DNA of 64,000 nucleotides from Phascolarctos cinereus. Lineage: Eukaryota > Chordata > Mammalia > Diprotodontia > Phascolarctidae. The DNA is taken from positions 1-64,000 of the forward strand of contig NW_018344339.1 in assembly GCF_002099425.1 (NCBI RefSeq). The letters are read 5' to 3'. Below, piece by piece: positions 31,661 to 43,639 of the stretch. A model generated the notes under the pieces. The model was given only the letters and a program-made list of their open reading frames with translations. It was not told the origin of the DNA and ran no database searches. The position numbers were made by a program, and so were the translations under genes. The stretch's first letter is position 1, and the number at the start of each line of letters is the position of its first letter.

Positions 31661-32649
31661 AGATGCTCTTTGAAAGAGTTCTGCAAAAGGATTGAGATGA
31701 GTATAAATTTTAAAGACAAGAATTTCTTGGATTCCACAATCATTCTGTCAATTTGTGAAGAATTCCATTCTTCAGATGATATTGTCCTTGAGTTACAGGA
31801 AAATGTTGCCTCAGCCACATCATGCACTTTGCAACTAAACACAGCTCCAATGCTGTAAGGTGAAAAGTTAATGATAAGAAGCAGTAGTTTATGCTCATCA
31901 TTGTGAAGTAGCCATACATCCAGAAATCAATAATTTCTGAATATCCTTGAAACTTTTCTTATGGTAGAAAGTCCAATGCTATGGAATATCTTCTTAAAGG
32001 AGATTTTAGAGTGCCCTAGATTCATGTGCTTTTAAAATAAAGAAATCCTGGAAAATAAGCAGTCTTAATTGGTCCTGAAGTTTGGAGTGCATATGGATTA
32101 CATAAACCATAGGTGAGGTGAAAACCAACAGCCCTGGAATATTAATATAGGAAGATGACATTGAATCTCTGATTTCATATTTCTTTTTTTTTCCACTCAG
32201 ATATCTGTTTTATTGAAAAATATTTTAAAAAATAGTGTTTCTTTTAAGTTTTCTTCAGGATTCTTCTAGCATTTAATCTGTGTATAGGAATTCTAGCAAT
32301 CAGCATCTTTATAAAGTACTAGAAAATTCCAGGGGTAATAGACATTCTGAACTGAAGGTGCCCAGGTTGTAGTGTCCCTTAACCAATGATCAATCTTGGG
32401 ATGTTTTAAGTAGCATCATTAATAATTAGTTGTTGATAACCTTTGGCAAGTTCAGGTTTTAGAGTCTTTCTATGGCTTCAATAGTAAGCCTTTGGCTTGC
32501 TGAATGAAGGCACTGAATGGGGGTATTGCTTACAAATACCTTATTAACAGCAAACTTATAATCATCACAAAAATTCTTCCTTACCGTTAGGTATCAAGCT
32601 TAGCATAATTGGTTCAATCTAAGGGGTACAGGAAAATGGTTCAGAAAAT
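31661..32649. other. Unassigned, no gene seen
   Basis: About 1 kb. Overlapping open frames on both strands at 31582-31858 have no domain. A T9 run lies at about 32184. Nothing is recognised. Confidence 0.35.
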
Positions 32650-32900
32650 AAAATGATTGTACCTTGGAGGCCATTTAATTCAGTCCCTTGCCTGATGCAT
32701 GAATCTTTCCCACAACATTCCTGAAAAGTGTCTCCCAGTTTTTTCTTGAACACTTCTAGGGTTGTGGAGTCTCTTATCTTATGAGGCAGCCTATTCCATT
32801 TGAATAAAGTCTTGTTTAAAAAGATACTTGAATTCTTTCCTTTTCTTGCTGAAGAAAAGGTATCAGTCTAGTTTTCCAAGTTTAATGATTGAAATATTTG
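32650..32900 (-). repeat. CR1/L3 LINE fragment
   Basis: The plus strand reads 'ttggaggccatttaattcag', 'ttcttgaacacttctagggt' and 'tgaggcagcctattccattt', the reverse complement of the CR1/L3 3' end. Opposite orientation to 31372-31660. Confidence 0.75.
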
Positions 32901-32974
32901 AATCCAAGTGATATAATACCGCCTCCATATGATAGGGTCAACTAAAGTATGACTGTTGCAATCCATTTCCATTA

Positions 32975-33185
32975 TGACCTGAACATCAGTCCTGCCTCAG
33001 ACATTACTGGCTGTGTGACTGGGCAAGTCATCGAAATGACTCCAGCCTCCATTTCCTCATATAGAAAATGAGGATAATAATAGCATCTATCTTACAGGGT
33101 TGTTTTGAAGCTCCAATGAGACAATACATGTGAAGTGCTTTGCAAAGCTTGAAGAACTATAGAGCTATTAGTTAGTATTATTGTT
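32975..33185 (+). repeat. MIR-type SINE
   Basis: 'cctgcctcagacattactgg', 'tgactgggcaagtcatcgaa', 'tttcctcatatagaaaatga' and the tail 'gaagtgctttgcaaagcttg' fit a MIR lacking its head. Confidence 0.8.
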
Positions 33186-33223
33186 ATTGTTTTTAATACC
33201 ACATTGATCCTGATCTAGGTTGC

Positions 33224-33312
33224 ATTCTTTTTTTTTTTGAGGGGGGGAAGGGAGGTGGCAATCAGGGTCAAGTGACTTACCCAGGGTCATATAGCTAGTA
33301 AAGCTGCATTAT
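33224..33312 (-). repeat. WSINE1-type SINE fragment
   Basis: A T-rich start, then 'gtggcaatcagggtcaagtg' and 'acttacccagggtcatatag' match the 3' half of a minus-strand WSINE1. Confidence 0.6.
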
Positions 33313-33344
33313 TTCTAGCCCTCATAAACTTTAACATTTGAGGC

Positions 33345-33520
33345 AGTGTGGTGTTGAAAAAAGAATGGGTCTATAGTATGAGGAACTGAGTTTGAATTCT
33401 TGCTCTGCCAGTCATTGAATTTCTCTGGGCCTCATTTTCCCTTATCTGTAAAATGAAAGGATTAGAAAAGATGACTTCTAGGTCTCTTTCCTCTCAAAGT
33501 CCAAGGTCCTATTATAATTA
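33345..33520 (+). repeat. Ther1/MIR-type SINE
   Basis: 'aggcagtgtggtgttgaaaa', 'tctctgggcctcattttccc' and 'aaatgaaaggattagaaaag' with the ending 'aaagtccaaggtcc' follow Ther1. Confidence 0.7.
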
Positions 33521-33651
33521 GCTTTGTTATAAGTTGAATATAATGGGCCCATACATAGGACTTCATGCTCAGCTTTCTTCCTTTTTTTCATGCCATGCTA
33601 CTGATAATTTGTCATAAAGAAATTGGAAGTGGCATGAGGAAATGGGAACTC

Positions 33652-33905
33652 ATAATAATAGCTGGCATTTACATTGAGCTTTAAAATTTGCAGAATACTT
33701 TAGATATATTATCTTACCTGATCCTCAGAACAGCTTTGTGAAGTAGATACTGTAATTATTATTGTCTCCATTTTGAAGGTGAGCAAATTGAGGCTCACAG
33801 AAATTAAGCAACTTATCTACGGTCACACAATGAGAGCTAGAGATGAAATATTAGTTCAGGTCTTCCTGACTTTAAGTCTAACATTATTCCTCACTGTTCT
33901 AGCAT
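33652..33905 (-). repeat. MIR-type SINE
   Basis: The plus strand has 'tagctggcatttacattgag', 'ctgatcctcagaacagcttt' and 'aggtcttcctgactttaagt'; a nearly full reverse-complemented MIR. Confidence 0.8.
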
Positions 33906-34529
33906 TCATGCCTTGGGCTGAGGGTTAAAGCCAATACATAAGGTGTGGATGGAACCACAGGACCTGAAGACCTCCATCCATCTGTTAAAGAGGTACCCCA
34001 TGAGTGTGGGTGAATTATAGTATACTGCCTGCTTTGCACAGTTGGCTTGTTTATTAAATTTGCAAAATTGATGCCATTTACTAGAAAGCCTTGGAGCTTC
34101 ACCTAATTAAAATCCTGAACTTTTGCTAGCATATTGGATAAATTGTTGACTTTTAATTTTGGTGTAGGAATGGTTATGGGATTTAGAGTTTGAATGAACC
34201 TTTAAGGTTACCCAGTCCAACCCACTCATTTTACAGATGGAAAAACTAAGACCCAGATGTGATATGAAATGACTGTGTATATAACTATGGCCATGTAATA
34301 CAGTATGGGGGATTACAAATGAACTTCATTTTACAGAAGCACTTCAGTTTATGTAAAAACAATGCATTGTGCATTGAATCTGTAATCTCATTGAGAGCAA
34401 TCTTTAATTTTTATCTTTCCAAAACCTTTGCAAGATCCTCTTCACAGATCAAGCATTCAATAAGTGTTTGTTGCTGTTGTACGCATATGCAAACGCTACA
34501 GGCCCAGTTATCAAATTGTTTTTCCTTCT
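33906..34529. other. Unassigned with a MIR scrap; no gene seen
   Basis: About 34190-34260 ('ttttacagatggaaaaacta') is a short MIR piece on the minus strand. The rest is unrecognised. Confidence 0.35.
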
Positions 34530-34795
34530 CCTGTTGAATGGTGCTGGAGTTGGAGTCAGGAAGACCTGGATTTATATCTTGCCACTGACATATTAACCGT
34601 GTGACTAGCAAAAGACATTTCATCTCTCTGGGACTGGTTTCCTTGTGCTATAAGGTCTAGATAAGAATACTTGTAAAATGGAAATAATGCTGTGGTACAT
34701 ACCTCATAGAGTTGCTATGAAACTCAAATAAGATAAGGTGTGTAAAATACTTTGCAAATATAGAACCAGTAAAGTACTATATAAATGTCAATTTA
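34530..34795 (+). repeat. MIR-type SINE
   Basis: 'gctggagttggagtcaggaa', 'ctgggactggtttccttgtg', 'cctcatagagttgctatgaa' and the tail 'tactttgcaaatatagaacc' are in MIR order. Confidence 0.75.
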
Positions 34796-35668
34796 TTCTT
34801 ATTATTGTCATTATTCTTCTTCTTCCATAAGAATAATTTTTAGCTCTTACCAACTGGTCATTGTGATGAGTTCTTTTTCTTCATTGAATAAAAGTTATCT
34901 GCCTAGCATTTTTGGATAGGCTTATGTGAGATGAAATACCCTTAGCACTTTACCCTAAATGTTGGTACCCAATTCAGCCAACCTGGCCACCATTGGGCAA
35001 GGGTTCTTTTGTCTGGTCACACTGGTGCTTTAAAGGACAGAAGAATCAGCCCAGGGAAAGAAAGTTGATTCTTTTTCTCCAGAATTTTGTAATCAAGTGT
35101 AACCCCTGTCTTAAAACCCAAGAGAGCTTGAACTTTTGCCAGTCCCCTTGCAATTCCTCCTTGGGGTACTCATTAAATGTAAGTCTTCTTTGGATTCCAG
35201 CTTTGAGAGAAAAGATGAAAGAGGACAATCTTACTTGAAACTGATGAAGGAAAGACTCTGGGAAGGCATGAGAGGAGCTGGAAATTTCCATCAGTTCTGT
35301 ATTCCCAGCTTACTATTCCAGAGACTTAAAAGAGTTTTTCCCTTGGGTGAGACCTGGGACCTTCTCTCTTGGTTGAGCTGGGTTATCTTACTGCCACTAG
35401 GAGAGCTTTCACTCCATGCTGTCTGGTATATATTCTCCAATGCATACTTTCTCTGATTTCTGTTTTACAATGATTTGGATAAATGACTTCCTTGCTATTC
35501 TCTATGTGTTTTTACTGTGAAAATGATATGTGGTAGGCTTAGAAATAGAGCTTGGGGTCCCTCTTTCCCTTCCCCCGCAAATGACAAAGTGATCAAAATT
35601 TAGCTTGAACTTGATCTTTTCTTCTGGACTAATAATATTTAAGGGAGCAGATAGATAGACTTTTAGTC
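34796..35668. other. Unassigned, no gene seen
   Basis: Several overlapping open frames on both strands (34993-35456) of 81-106 codons without domains. It could belong to the LTR element that follows, but nothing shows this. Confidence 0.35.
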
Positions 35669-36379
35669 TGATACCCCCTCCTCCTCAGAGGGTTGCAGAA
35701 TGGTGCCCTCAGGCTCCAACCTCTTGATCCCCACCTCCACCCCTTCCCCTTGGAAGAATGAAAGTCTTTCTGGAGAAGGACAGTGGGGGAGGGAGGAAGG
35801 AAGAGACTAAAGGTGTCTATTCTGCCTTCCTTTCAGCCACAGAAAGCCAGCCCTCTCTTTACATGTTGAGTCATTACACATGTGGGGCTAGGGGAGTTAA
35901 ACAAAGTAAATCAGTCAGAGCTTCTTCCTTCCTTGCTGTGGTTGATGGGGTGAGCTCAAGCAGAGATCTTTGCCCTTTGACCCAAAGGGAATCTGACTCC
36001 CATTTGTGTACAGACCCCAGCTCCTTATCTCCCTTTGAAAGCCTTAGCCCCACCTTTTGACCTCACTCAGAAGCCTTCCAGTTCCCTTCATTATCTATTC
36101 CCATTGTCTATTCAATCTCTGAGACCTTCCAATCAGAATTCTTACCTAGACCCTTTTCCCAGCTGCCTCCTCTGGCCACCCAAAGTGATTTTATTGTATA
36201 TAAGATCCACCCTGGCACCCATTCAGATGCTGAGAACCTCTCATGCTCAAAAGGCTGAGACTTTCTCCTGCCCACTCTTCCTTAGGGGCATCACATGGCC
36301 TATATGTTTTATCACCAATAAATTTTTTCTCTGGTGGGAAGATTTGAGTTGAATTCTTTCAGATAGGTCCCGGCGTCAC
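35669..36379 (+). mobile_element. Endogenous-retrovirus-type LTR
   Basis: A stretch of about 710 bp with LTR layout: it opens TGATACCC and closes CGGCGTCACA, with a TATA box (tgtatataag, about 36195) and AATAAA (36317-36322) spaced as in U3-R-U5. Just beyond lies 'cttggggttcctagcag', which could be the start of a primer-binding site. No gag, pol or env is visible nearby, so it reads as a solo or nearly solo LTR fossil. The family is not identified. The boundaries are judged by eye. Confidence 0.6.
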
Positions 36380-36595
36380 AATCTTGGGGTTCCTAGCAGC
36401 ACCCTCAAAACCTCTAGACCTCTTCATGGTCATCGTTGCTTTTCATTTTTCTTCCTCTGCCTGTTCCTCCTTTAGCACCTTCTAAGACACAGTTTCCTCT
36501 TTGTGAATATAGCTTTCTTATGGTAATCTTTTAAAAAAAATTTATCCTTTGTTTTTCTTTTGTCCAGAAACTTAAAAACTATCTTCAGTACACTT

Positions 36596-36966
36596 TGTTG
36601 AAAGCAGCTGACTATAAACTGACCTTGTCAGATCACAGAGCTATGAATTGCCTGAGGGTGATCAAAACCAGTTAAAAAAGGAAAAGGAGCCAGCAGTTCT
36701 ATCCAGATGTTACCACTCCCAAGCCTCCCTAGCCTTCTCTAAGGACTTTCGGTTGTTATGCAAAACAATTTATGTAACAGTTTCACAAGGCTATGCCTTT
36801 CAGGAGACTTCCTTCCTGTTGAAATGTATTTAAGCTCTGTCCTCGCTGCTCCTCATTGGGCACTCTTGAAACCTGGTGCTGTGTGGTGACCCTGGATTGC
36901 AATCCCCTTGCCTCAATTAAAAGACTCTGTTGCTACTTTGGTAATCCTCTTTAATTCAAGTTAGCA
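36596..36966 (+). mobile_element. Second LTR of a different type
   Basis: About 370 bp, with a TATA-like tgtatttaag (about 36825), AATTAAA (36915-36921) in 'gcctcaattaaaagactctg', and an end at about GTTAGCA. Its sequence is unrelated to the LTR at 35669-36379. No internal retroviral genes adjoin it. Probably a solo LTR fossil; the start is uncertain. Confidence 0.55.
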
Positions 36967-37312
36967 TATCTGCTCCTTTTTTTTTCCAAAGATTTTTATG
37001 TTACCAAAATTGCTTGAAGGGATCCTCCACACAGAGACTGTGAAAATAGAAGCTTCCCTCAGATAAAGATGTTGGAGTAGCCATGATTGGCCTCCTGCCC
37101 AAAGGATTGCAGCTAATGACAAACCATAATCTAGCAAGTGCCTACCTTATCTAGTACTGAAGACTGGACATGTTAGATGTGGTATTTATGCAGTATAATT
37201 TTCAACACAGGTGAAAAATTACAGACCAGAGTGTAAACAGGATGAGGGATTTTTACAGGGTATAGTTTATTGAACTTGGTTCTCAAAAGAGAAAAGATGT
37301 TAAACGGTTACT
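36967..37312. other. Unassigned, no gene seen
   Basis: Starts with a T-rich run after the LTR. Nothing else is recognised. Confidence 0.35.
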
Positions 37313-37600
37313 GTTTGTCCTTAGTTCTCAAAGAGAACCATGACATCAGGGAGGTGATGCTATAACATGCAAGTGAATTGGATGTAAGTGAGGGAAGTTG
37401 TGCAAAGTCACCAGCTTCACCTTCTCCTCAAGAGCCATTTGGGTCCAGTGGCCAGATATGGATTAGAACAACTGGAGAAGGCCCGGGATGCAGTGGGGGA
37501 CCTTGGCTGTTTCAAGCTAAAGTCTTAAACAGGGTTATCAGTTTGACTGAGGTGGCAGCCATTCAGTGATTAAGGCTTAATAAAAAAGTGAGGTAAAGAA
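37313..37600 (-). repeat. RTE-type LINE/SINE 3' end
   Basis: The plus strand runs 'ctgtttgtccttagttctca', 'catgacatcagggaggtgat', 'gcaaagtcaccagcttcacc', 'ttgggtccagtggccagata', then 'gtttgactgaggtggcagcc' and 'attcagtgattaaggcttaa', the reverse complement of the marsupial RTE 3' region. It extends further upstream than the copy at 23276. Confidence 0.8.
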
Positions 37601-38915
37601 TGGCCTCTTTAAAAAAACATAGATCTGGGAGGGGAAGACCCTCAGGGTTTCTGGCCAAAACAGAAACAATTGTTATTTATATTCATTCTGAGCCAATCAG
37701 GGCCCAAACAGTGACCAAGTAAGGGTAAAGGGAATAGCCTAGGAAAGAAAGTCTGTGATATGCAATCATATACTAAGCAGAGGAGAATATACTCAAATTG
37801 GATTAGGATTTTTTTTTTTAGAAATGAAGAGATATACCAGTCCTTTTGATGCCGTAACTACCATCAGACCCTACTCAGAATAAGAGCCTCAGGAGTGTAC
37901 ATTCACCCTCACCCACTTTATTCCTCTCCATCCCAAGTCCCTGTCCTGCTCTGCCTTTCCCTTCTATTGTGCTCTCTAGAACTGTCATTTTATTAATAAA
38001 CTGCCCTTCTCATTAGATCTCACTCCTTCTATCATCTTGCACTCAGAAACCTGACTGCTACCAGAAAATATTGCCTTTCTGGCCATCCTCTCCAGTACTG
38101 GAATAATTTTCTTTTATGTACCTTTATATATTAGGCTAGGAGGAGTAGTAGTAGACATACTTCTTGCCTTTTACTGTCATTTCTACACCACCACCTTTCT
38201 AGCTCTACATCATTTCCTCCATTTTTTTATCAAGGAATTCCTCACCTGCTCTAACGTCTTCCTTTTTGGGAACTTAAAGGGCCATATAAATGCCCTTTAA
38301 ACACCCCAACTTCCCAATTCATCGTTTGGGAGGTCATGGGCAAGAGTCACACATTATAGATAAGTAAGATGGGATTGTTATTTTCATCACTGGAGGGGAT
38401 GTCCAAATCAACGAACTATTTCAATATTTGAATTAAGTAATGCTATCATTAAGTCATTCAGTGATTGAAATCATGGGTGTATATTGGGTAAAGGACAATC
38501 TGACCAGACCCAAGTTTGAACAAAGATTTTGTCAAGTACCTAAAGTATAGATTAGTATTAGCTTATACAGATCCAAGGAAAAACTTTCTGTTGAGTATGG
38601 ACGCTAACCTAGAAAGCTTGGGAGCAATCTTATACTAGGAGAATGATAGTCATCAGAAACACATTGCATTTTGCTTGTAGATGACTTGCTGATGGTAAGA
38701 TTGGCTTTGAAATAAGCTATCCCTTAGAAGTTTTGAGGTTATGTGCGTGGAGTTTGATTTCACATATGGAGGGACAACAATCCACTGACTTGACATTTTG
38801 ACTAATGGTTAGTGTAGTAGAGATGGGTAGTAGCATTAGTTAGCAATGAGTTCAGTTTGTAGTATAGGTCAGTTAAGACTAATGTGAGTTCAAAACTATG
38901 GTGATGGTTGTTTAG
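37601..38915. other. Unassigned, no gene seen
   Basis: About 1.3 kb without recognised repeats. A short AATAAA lies at about 37996 after a C/T-rich stretch, which might be an LTR remnant, but no boundaries can be set. Confidence 0.3.
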
Positions 38916-39330
38916 TCAGTCAATGAACATCATTGCATTTCATTAAGTTGCTACTATGCCAGATACTGCTAAACAGTGGGAATAAAAAAAGAGGCAAAAG
39001 ACAGTCCCTACTCTTAAGGAGTTCACAATCTAATGAGGAAGATGAGGAGCAAACAAATATTATATATTATACACAGGATAAATGGGAGATAATAGAGAAA
39101 AGGCACTAGAATTAAGATGGTTTGTGAATGGCTTCCTGTAGAAAACAGGATTTTGACTGGGACTTGAAAGGAGCTGGGGAAGCTAGGAGGTAGAGAGGAA
39201 GAGGGAGAGCATTATAGGCTTGGGGGACAAGTTGAAAATGCCTAGAGCCAAGAGATAGATTGTCTTGTTTGTGGAGCAGTAAGAAAAGCCAGTATTGCCA
39301 GATTGAACAGTATGTGGTGGTGGTGGTCTG
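38916..39330 (-). repeat. L2-type LINE 3' end
   Basis: The plus strand shows 'gttgctactatgccagatac', 'gagttcacaatctaatgagg', 'gaatggcttcctgtagaaaa', 'gggagagcattataggcttg' and 'caagagatagattgtcttgt', the same run as 45480-45830. Confidence 0.8.
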
Positions 39331-39364
39331 TTATATTCAGGTAGATGAGCCTTTGTCACAACTA

Positions 39365-39860
39365 AGAGAGCCTGGGACTTCTGTAATCCAATCGTTTTTC
39401 TCTCTCTCCACTCTCACCAAGTCTATTGCAACAGACTTCTAATTGGTCTCCATGCCTCCTCCACACAATTGTCAAAGTCGTTTTTCTTAAGTGAAGATCT
39501 TACCATGTCACATCTCTAGTGCTCTTTTGACTCAGGATACAAAAATAAACTCCAGGAAGGCATCTGAGAGGAAGAGATCTAATCCAAAAAGGGCAGTTTG
39601 TTAATAAAATGGCAGTTCTAGAGATGCAGTGAAAGGGAACGGCAGAGCAGGATAGGGAGTTGGGATGGAGAGAGCTGAAATCAAGCAAATTTATTGTATT
39701 TATACAAAATCTGTATAACTTTTAAAGTCTTTCAAAATCTGCTCCTATCCTGTCTTTCTAGTCTCATACGTTACTTTCTTTCTCATAATCTATGGTCCAG
39801 TCAATTAGTCTTCTCTCTATTCCTCACACAAGGCACTTCATCACCCATCTCCAACCATGA
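39365..39860 (+). repeat. L2-type LINE ORF2 fragment, interrupted
   Basis: 'agtctattgcaacagacttc' and 'aattggtctccatgcctcct' correspond to the L2 ORF2 segment also at 1190-1260. A stretch of about 150 bp (39546-39695) does not fit L2, after which L2-like text ('atctgctcctatcctgtctt') resumes. Confidence 0.65.
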
Positions 39861-40559
39861 CTTTGTACTAGTGTCACCAGTTTTTCTTGGTCCTAGGGTA
39901 ACCTCTGTTTGTTAAAGGAGGGAAAGAGATGAATTGAGAGGAAGCCCCTTTCCAGCAATACTCCAGCTGTGGAGACACTCAGGCAGCTGAATGCATTCTT
40001 AGAACCATAAAATTATGGTAGCGTGAGCCATTCACAAACCTAGAAGGAGATGACAGAAGCTCTAGTTGTATTAGGGCCATGACCAAGTTTATTTATGATG
40101 CTTTAGGAAAAAATGGTTACTCATATAACTAGAATTCTGGTGCTGGAACAAAAGTAACGTGTGTTTTGTATGTAACAGCAACATGGGCTATTGTATGTTA
40201 TATGAGTCCTTTATGTTAGCTACATAATTGGTTTTATATTGTGTTATGCTTCTTTGCTACATGATATAGTTATGTTAAAATTATATCTTGTTCTGGTACT
40301 CCAGAGTATCCACCCTTCTATTCAGTATAGTAAACAAGTTTATAGGCAGCTAGTATAAAGTAATAATAGTAGGAAGTTAGATTGCAAAGGTGAACCTTTG
40401 CATGTACAGTAGAAGTAGAAGTCATGTACAGATCATCCCAAAGATTAAAGGAGCATAATTTACAAACTGTAGCATATATTAACCAAAAATCACATCCTGG
40501 TGATATGTGTTAAACCAGGGGAAGCCATCTAGGCATTGCTGTCAGGGGACTTGGGTTCT
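39861..40559. other. Unassigned, no gene seen
   Basis: Contains a small near-palindrome, tgcaaaggtgaacctttgca (about 40384-40403). No repeat family is recognised. Confidence 0.35.
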
Positions 40560-41080
40560 ATGATATGTAAATGTCGAATAAGCTCCAGGCATCTTCAGTA
40601 AGACCAGCAAAACACCTGACATCTTTTAAATGATGTGGATATGTTAACTTTAAAGTTTTACTGACAACTTTGAGATGATTTGGATACATTAATGAACTAA
40701 CACCAAGGTGACATGGATAAGAGTTATTCTATTCCAGCCAATAAAGCTCTATAAAATTTGACCTTAATCACCCTCTCACCTTCCACCCCCAGCACACTTC
40801 CATCTCCATCTGGGTCCATGCCACCGAGTGCTCCCAACTGTAATCCATGGTTATATGACTGATTATCTGTGTCTCTCCCCCTCCCCATTCTCCTCCTTTA
40901 TGCTGCCTGCCTTTCTCCACTATCCTATCCCTGACCCAAACCTGTCTGTCTCTACCACTTTTCACTGTTTTCCTCTTTATTTTCTCCTGTGTTTGCCCTT
41001 ATGCATTCTGTCTTATTAAAGTACTAAAGAAAATTTTTCAGCCGTACTTCCCCCTGCCATGCTGTGAGTACCTAAAGAAT
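40560..41080 (+). mobile_element. Candidate LTR
   Basis: A TATA-like ctataaaatttg (about 40750) is followed about 265 bp on by 'tcttattaaagtactaaag' and C/T-rich sequence, which resembles the U3-R-U5 order of an LTR. Neither end is clear and no internal genes are seen. Weak call. Confidence 0.3.
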
Positions 41081-41084
41081 TAAA

Positions 41085-41300
41085 GGGACAACTAGAAGAC
41101 ACAGTGGATAGAGTGCAGGACCAGGAGTCAGGAAGACTTGAGTTCAAATCCAGCCTGAGACACTTAACTATCTATGTTCTGTAAAAATGAGCTGGAGAAG
41201 GAAATGGTGAACCATTCCAATATTTTTGCCAAGAAAACCCCAGATGAAATAAAGAAGAGTCAGACACAACTGAAACAACTGAACAACAAAGAACTGAACA
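41085..41300 (+). repeat. Mar1-type SINE with internal deletion
   Basis: 'agacacagtggatagagtgc', 'tgagttcaaatccagcctga', 'gagctggagaaggaaatggt', 'tttttgccaagaaaacccca' and the tail 'gtcagacacaactgaaacaa'. The segment for tgtgaccttgggcaagtcac is missing relative to other Mar1 copies here. Confidence 0.85.
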
Positions 41301-41604
41301 TGCCTGCCCCATTTCATATTTTTAAAAAATTAATTAGCAATTTAGTAGAATGCCATGCTATTCATTTACTAATACTTAATGAACAAATATTAAGTTTCTA
41401 TATGTGATCCATGGATTTGGTCACCGCATGTAACTTTATAACATTATACCACATGCTTGTTTTTCATGAGATTTGTGTGCTTAATTTACTATATGTGATG
41501 TTTTAATGACTAAATATAAGAAGTGGACGTTAGATTTAATTGATTTAGGGAGCAACAAGTGAGGAAACACCTATCAAAATATTATCTTTAGAACTTATAG
41601 TCTT
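41301..41604. other. Unassigned, no gene seen
   Basis: AT-rich, no feature recognised. Confidence 0.35.
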
Positions 41605-41740
41605 AGAGGTTTTTGTGGTACCAACAGGTTAAGTGACTTTCTGAAGGTCATGCAGGCAGTATATTGATATGTTAATAATGGGATGTGAATCCAGGTCTTT
41701 CTGACTCTAAGGCTGGCTATGCATTATACCACACTGTTTC
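41605..41740 (-). repeat. MIR-type SINE fragment
   Basis: 'gttaagtgactttctgaagg', 'gggatgtgaatccaggtctt' and 'gcattataccacactg' are the reverse complement of a MIR head and core. Confidence 0.65.
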
Positions 41741-41869
41741 AATGTTGTTATGTTTGCTATTGATTAGGTGCTTTGTATTATGTTTGTTGCTTGAACTATT
41801 TTAAGATGGCATACAGTTCTAATGTAAATGTTACATTTTAGGCACTTGTATATGCACTATAGGAATTGT

Positions 41870-41945
41870 TTCATTCTTTGAATTTGTATCCATGGTGCCT
41901 GACACATAGTATATACTTAATAGTTGTTCACTGATTGATTATACT
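41870..41945 (+). repeat. L2 3' end
   Basis: 'tttgtatccatggtgcctga', 'cacatagtatatacttaata' and a TTGATTGA-type end mark the L2 terminus. Confidence 0.7.
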
Positions 41946-42599
41946 TCATAGTTGGAATGATTATCCATCATTATGTTATGGGCTGTTAGGATCCTTAAGA
42001 TGGGCATTCACAGACATTCATTTGTATATCATGTAATTTCTTGGGAGAGCAAATCTTCAATTTGGGGTAAGACATGCTATATCTATCCCAACTAACAGGT
42101 CTTCAATTCCCTGTTTTGGGTTGACCCTGTTCATAAAGCTGAGACCATATGAAAAGAGCTGAAGATTGGCGTAAGGCTAGAAATGAAGTAAATCCCCAGT
42201 GTGAGCACTGAAAGATTGGTGGTTCAAGATTGAGAGGGAAGGTTGGCACCCAGAGCATTCTTTTTTCTTCCTGAACTGCTGTTTACTGTCCTTCACGGTT
42301 TCCTTGGTGATGAATAGGCAAAGAGGGTTGAGCAGTCCCAAACAGCTTATCTGATGAACCAGTTGCACTGAGAAATAGTTGAAAGAGAAGAGTAGGAGGT
42401 TTCTGGCCACTAGAGAGTTATGAAAAGAAAAGCAACCACTTCAGGAACTAGCCCTGGCCCCTGACTTTTCCCAGTGTCCTGGTCAGCGATCCTGAAGAAG
42501 GCTTTGGGTTTTTTGGGAGCAAAAGAATCTGATCGTAGGACAGGTTGTATTTATTAATCTCAGCATTGGACATATTTGTTAACTTTGAATTTGATTATG
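41946..42599. other. Unassigned, no gene seen
   Basis: A 77-codon minus-strand frame (42177-42410) has no recognised domain. No repeats noted. Confidence 0.35.
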
Positions 42600-42658
42600 T
42601 TTCAATCAATCAAACATTTATTAAGCACCTAGTATATGTCAGGAACTATGTTCTATAA
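42600..42658 (-). repeat. L2 3' terminal scrap
   Basis: 'ttcaatcaatcaaacattta' and 'ttaagcacctagtatatgtc' are the reverse-complemented L2 terminus. Confidence 0.7.
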
Positions 42659-43639
42659 AGTGGTGTAATGATTAGAGAACCAGCCTCAGGCCCAAGAAGT
42701 GCCACCATTGACGCATAATAACTGCATAACACATAATAACTGCCCAGATGTCAACTAGGCAGCTTGCCTCAGAACATTCCAGTACTTAATTACATGTAAA
42801 TTAAAATGTAATTGGAAAATACTTAACAAAATAAACAAAAAGTATAATATAATACATTAATAATAATAACAATGATACTTGTTTTCTCAAGTCTAGATAA
42901 GGCCCCAAGGTTTAGTAACTCAGTTTCTCTAACAGTTTGAGACCACTGCTTTAGGCAACTCTCTTAAGACCAAGTGGCAGAGAATGCCGATCTTTAGTTG
43001 TGGGATTTTCTTATCTGGGCGGTCCTTATAGTAATGAAATCACAAGTCTAGTCCTTAGACTATTTATATGATAAACCTGGTACCCTCTCATACAGAGAGC
43101 CACCAGAATGACTATCCTGGGTTCAAGGTACTTTTTGAATCTATGTAAGATACAAGCTATCTCTCCCAATCTTCTAACAATGTATTTATTTTTCTCTAGT
43201 CAGCCAGAGGATATAATTGGATAAAACCAAAGATATTTAATGAAATACCTTAATAAGAATGTTTTCAAGAGATAATCCCCCATAAATTTCTGGTGATATC
43301 ATAGTATAATTTTTCTTGGGCCTATTCCATACGCAATATGGTGGTCTTTGTTCAGTGAGTGTATATATCAGCCTAGGCTGGCCTCATGGTAATTACTGTG
43401 CTAGTGCCTGCTGGTCCTATGTAATTTCTGGGCACATGTTCTCCACTGATGCATTGCTTTGCTAGTTCCCTGGCATCTCTGCCTGGTGGGCTGCTCTTCT
43501 CTTTCTAGCTTGCGGGTTTATCTCTTCAGAAACACAAAAGTAATCTAAGCTCCATCTGTTACAGGTTTAGTGGCTAGACTGATCATGATAGGCTGTTAAC
43601 TCTTTAGTCATAGACTAAACACCAAGCCCAGCTGACAGA
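42659..43639. other. Unassigned, with a possible SINE remnant; no gene seen
   Basis: Begins with a short MIR-head-like piece ('tggtgtaatgattagagaac'). A doubled motif, cataataactgc, occurs at about 42714 and 42731. About 42900-43060 resembles a dispersed marsupial repeat I cannot name. Confidence 0.3.

Noticed and set aside
35669-36379. LTR promoter driving a nearby host gene
   Set aside because: A TATA box and polyadenylation signal are present but no downstream exon can be recognised, so no promoter role is claimed.
38680-38720. Short stretch reading like a retroviral reverse-transcriptase VDDLL motif
   Set aside because: Only about ten residues fit and the flanking sequence shows no other Pol blocks. 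Likely chance.
40384-40403. 20-bp near-palindrome as a regulatory site
   Set aside because: Single occurrence with no promoter context; could easily be chance.
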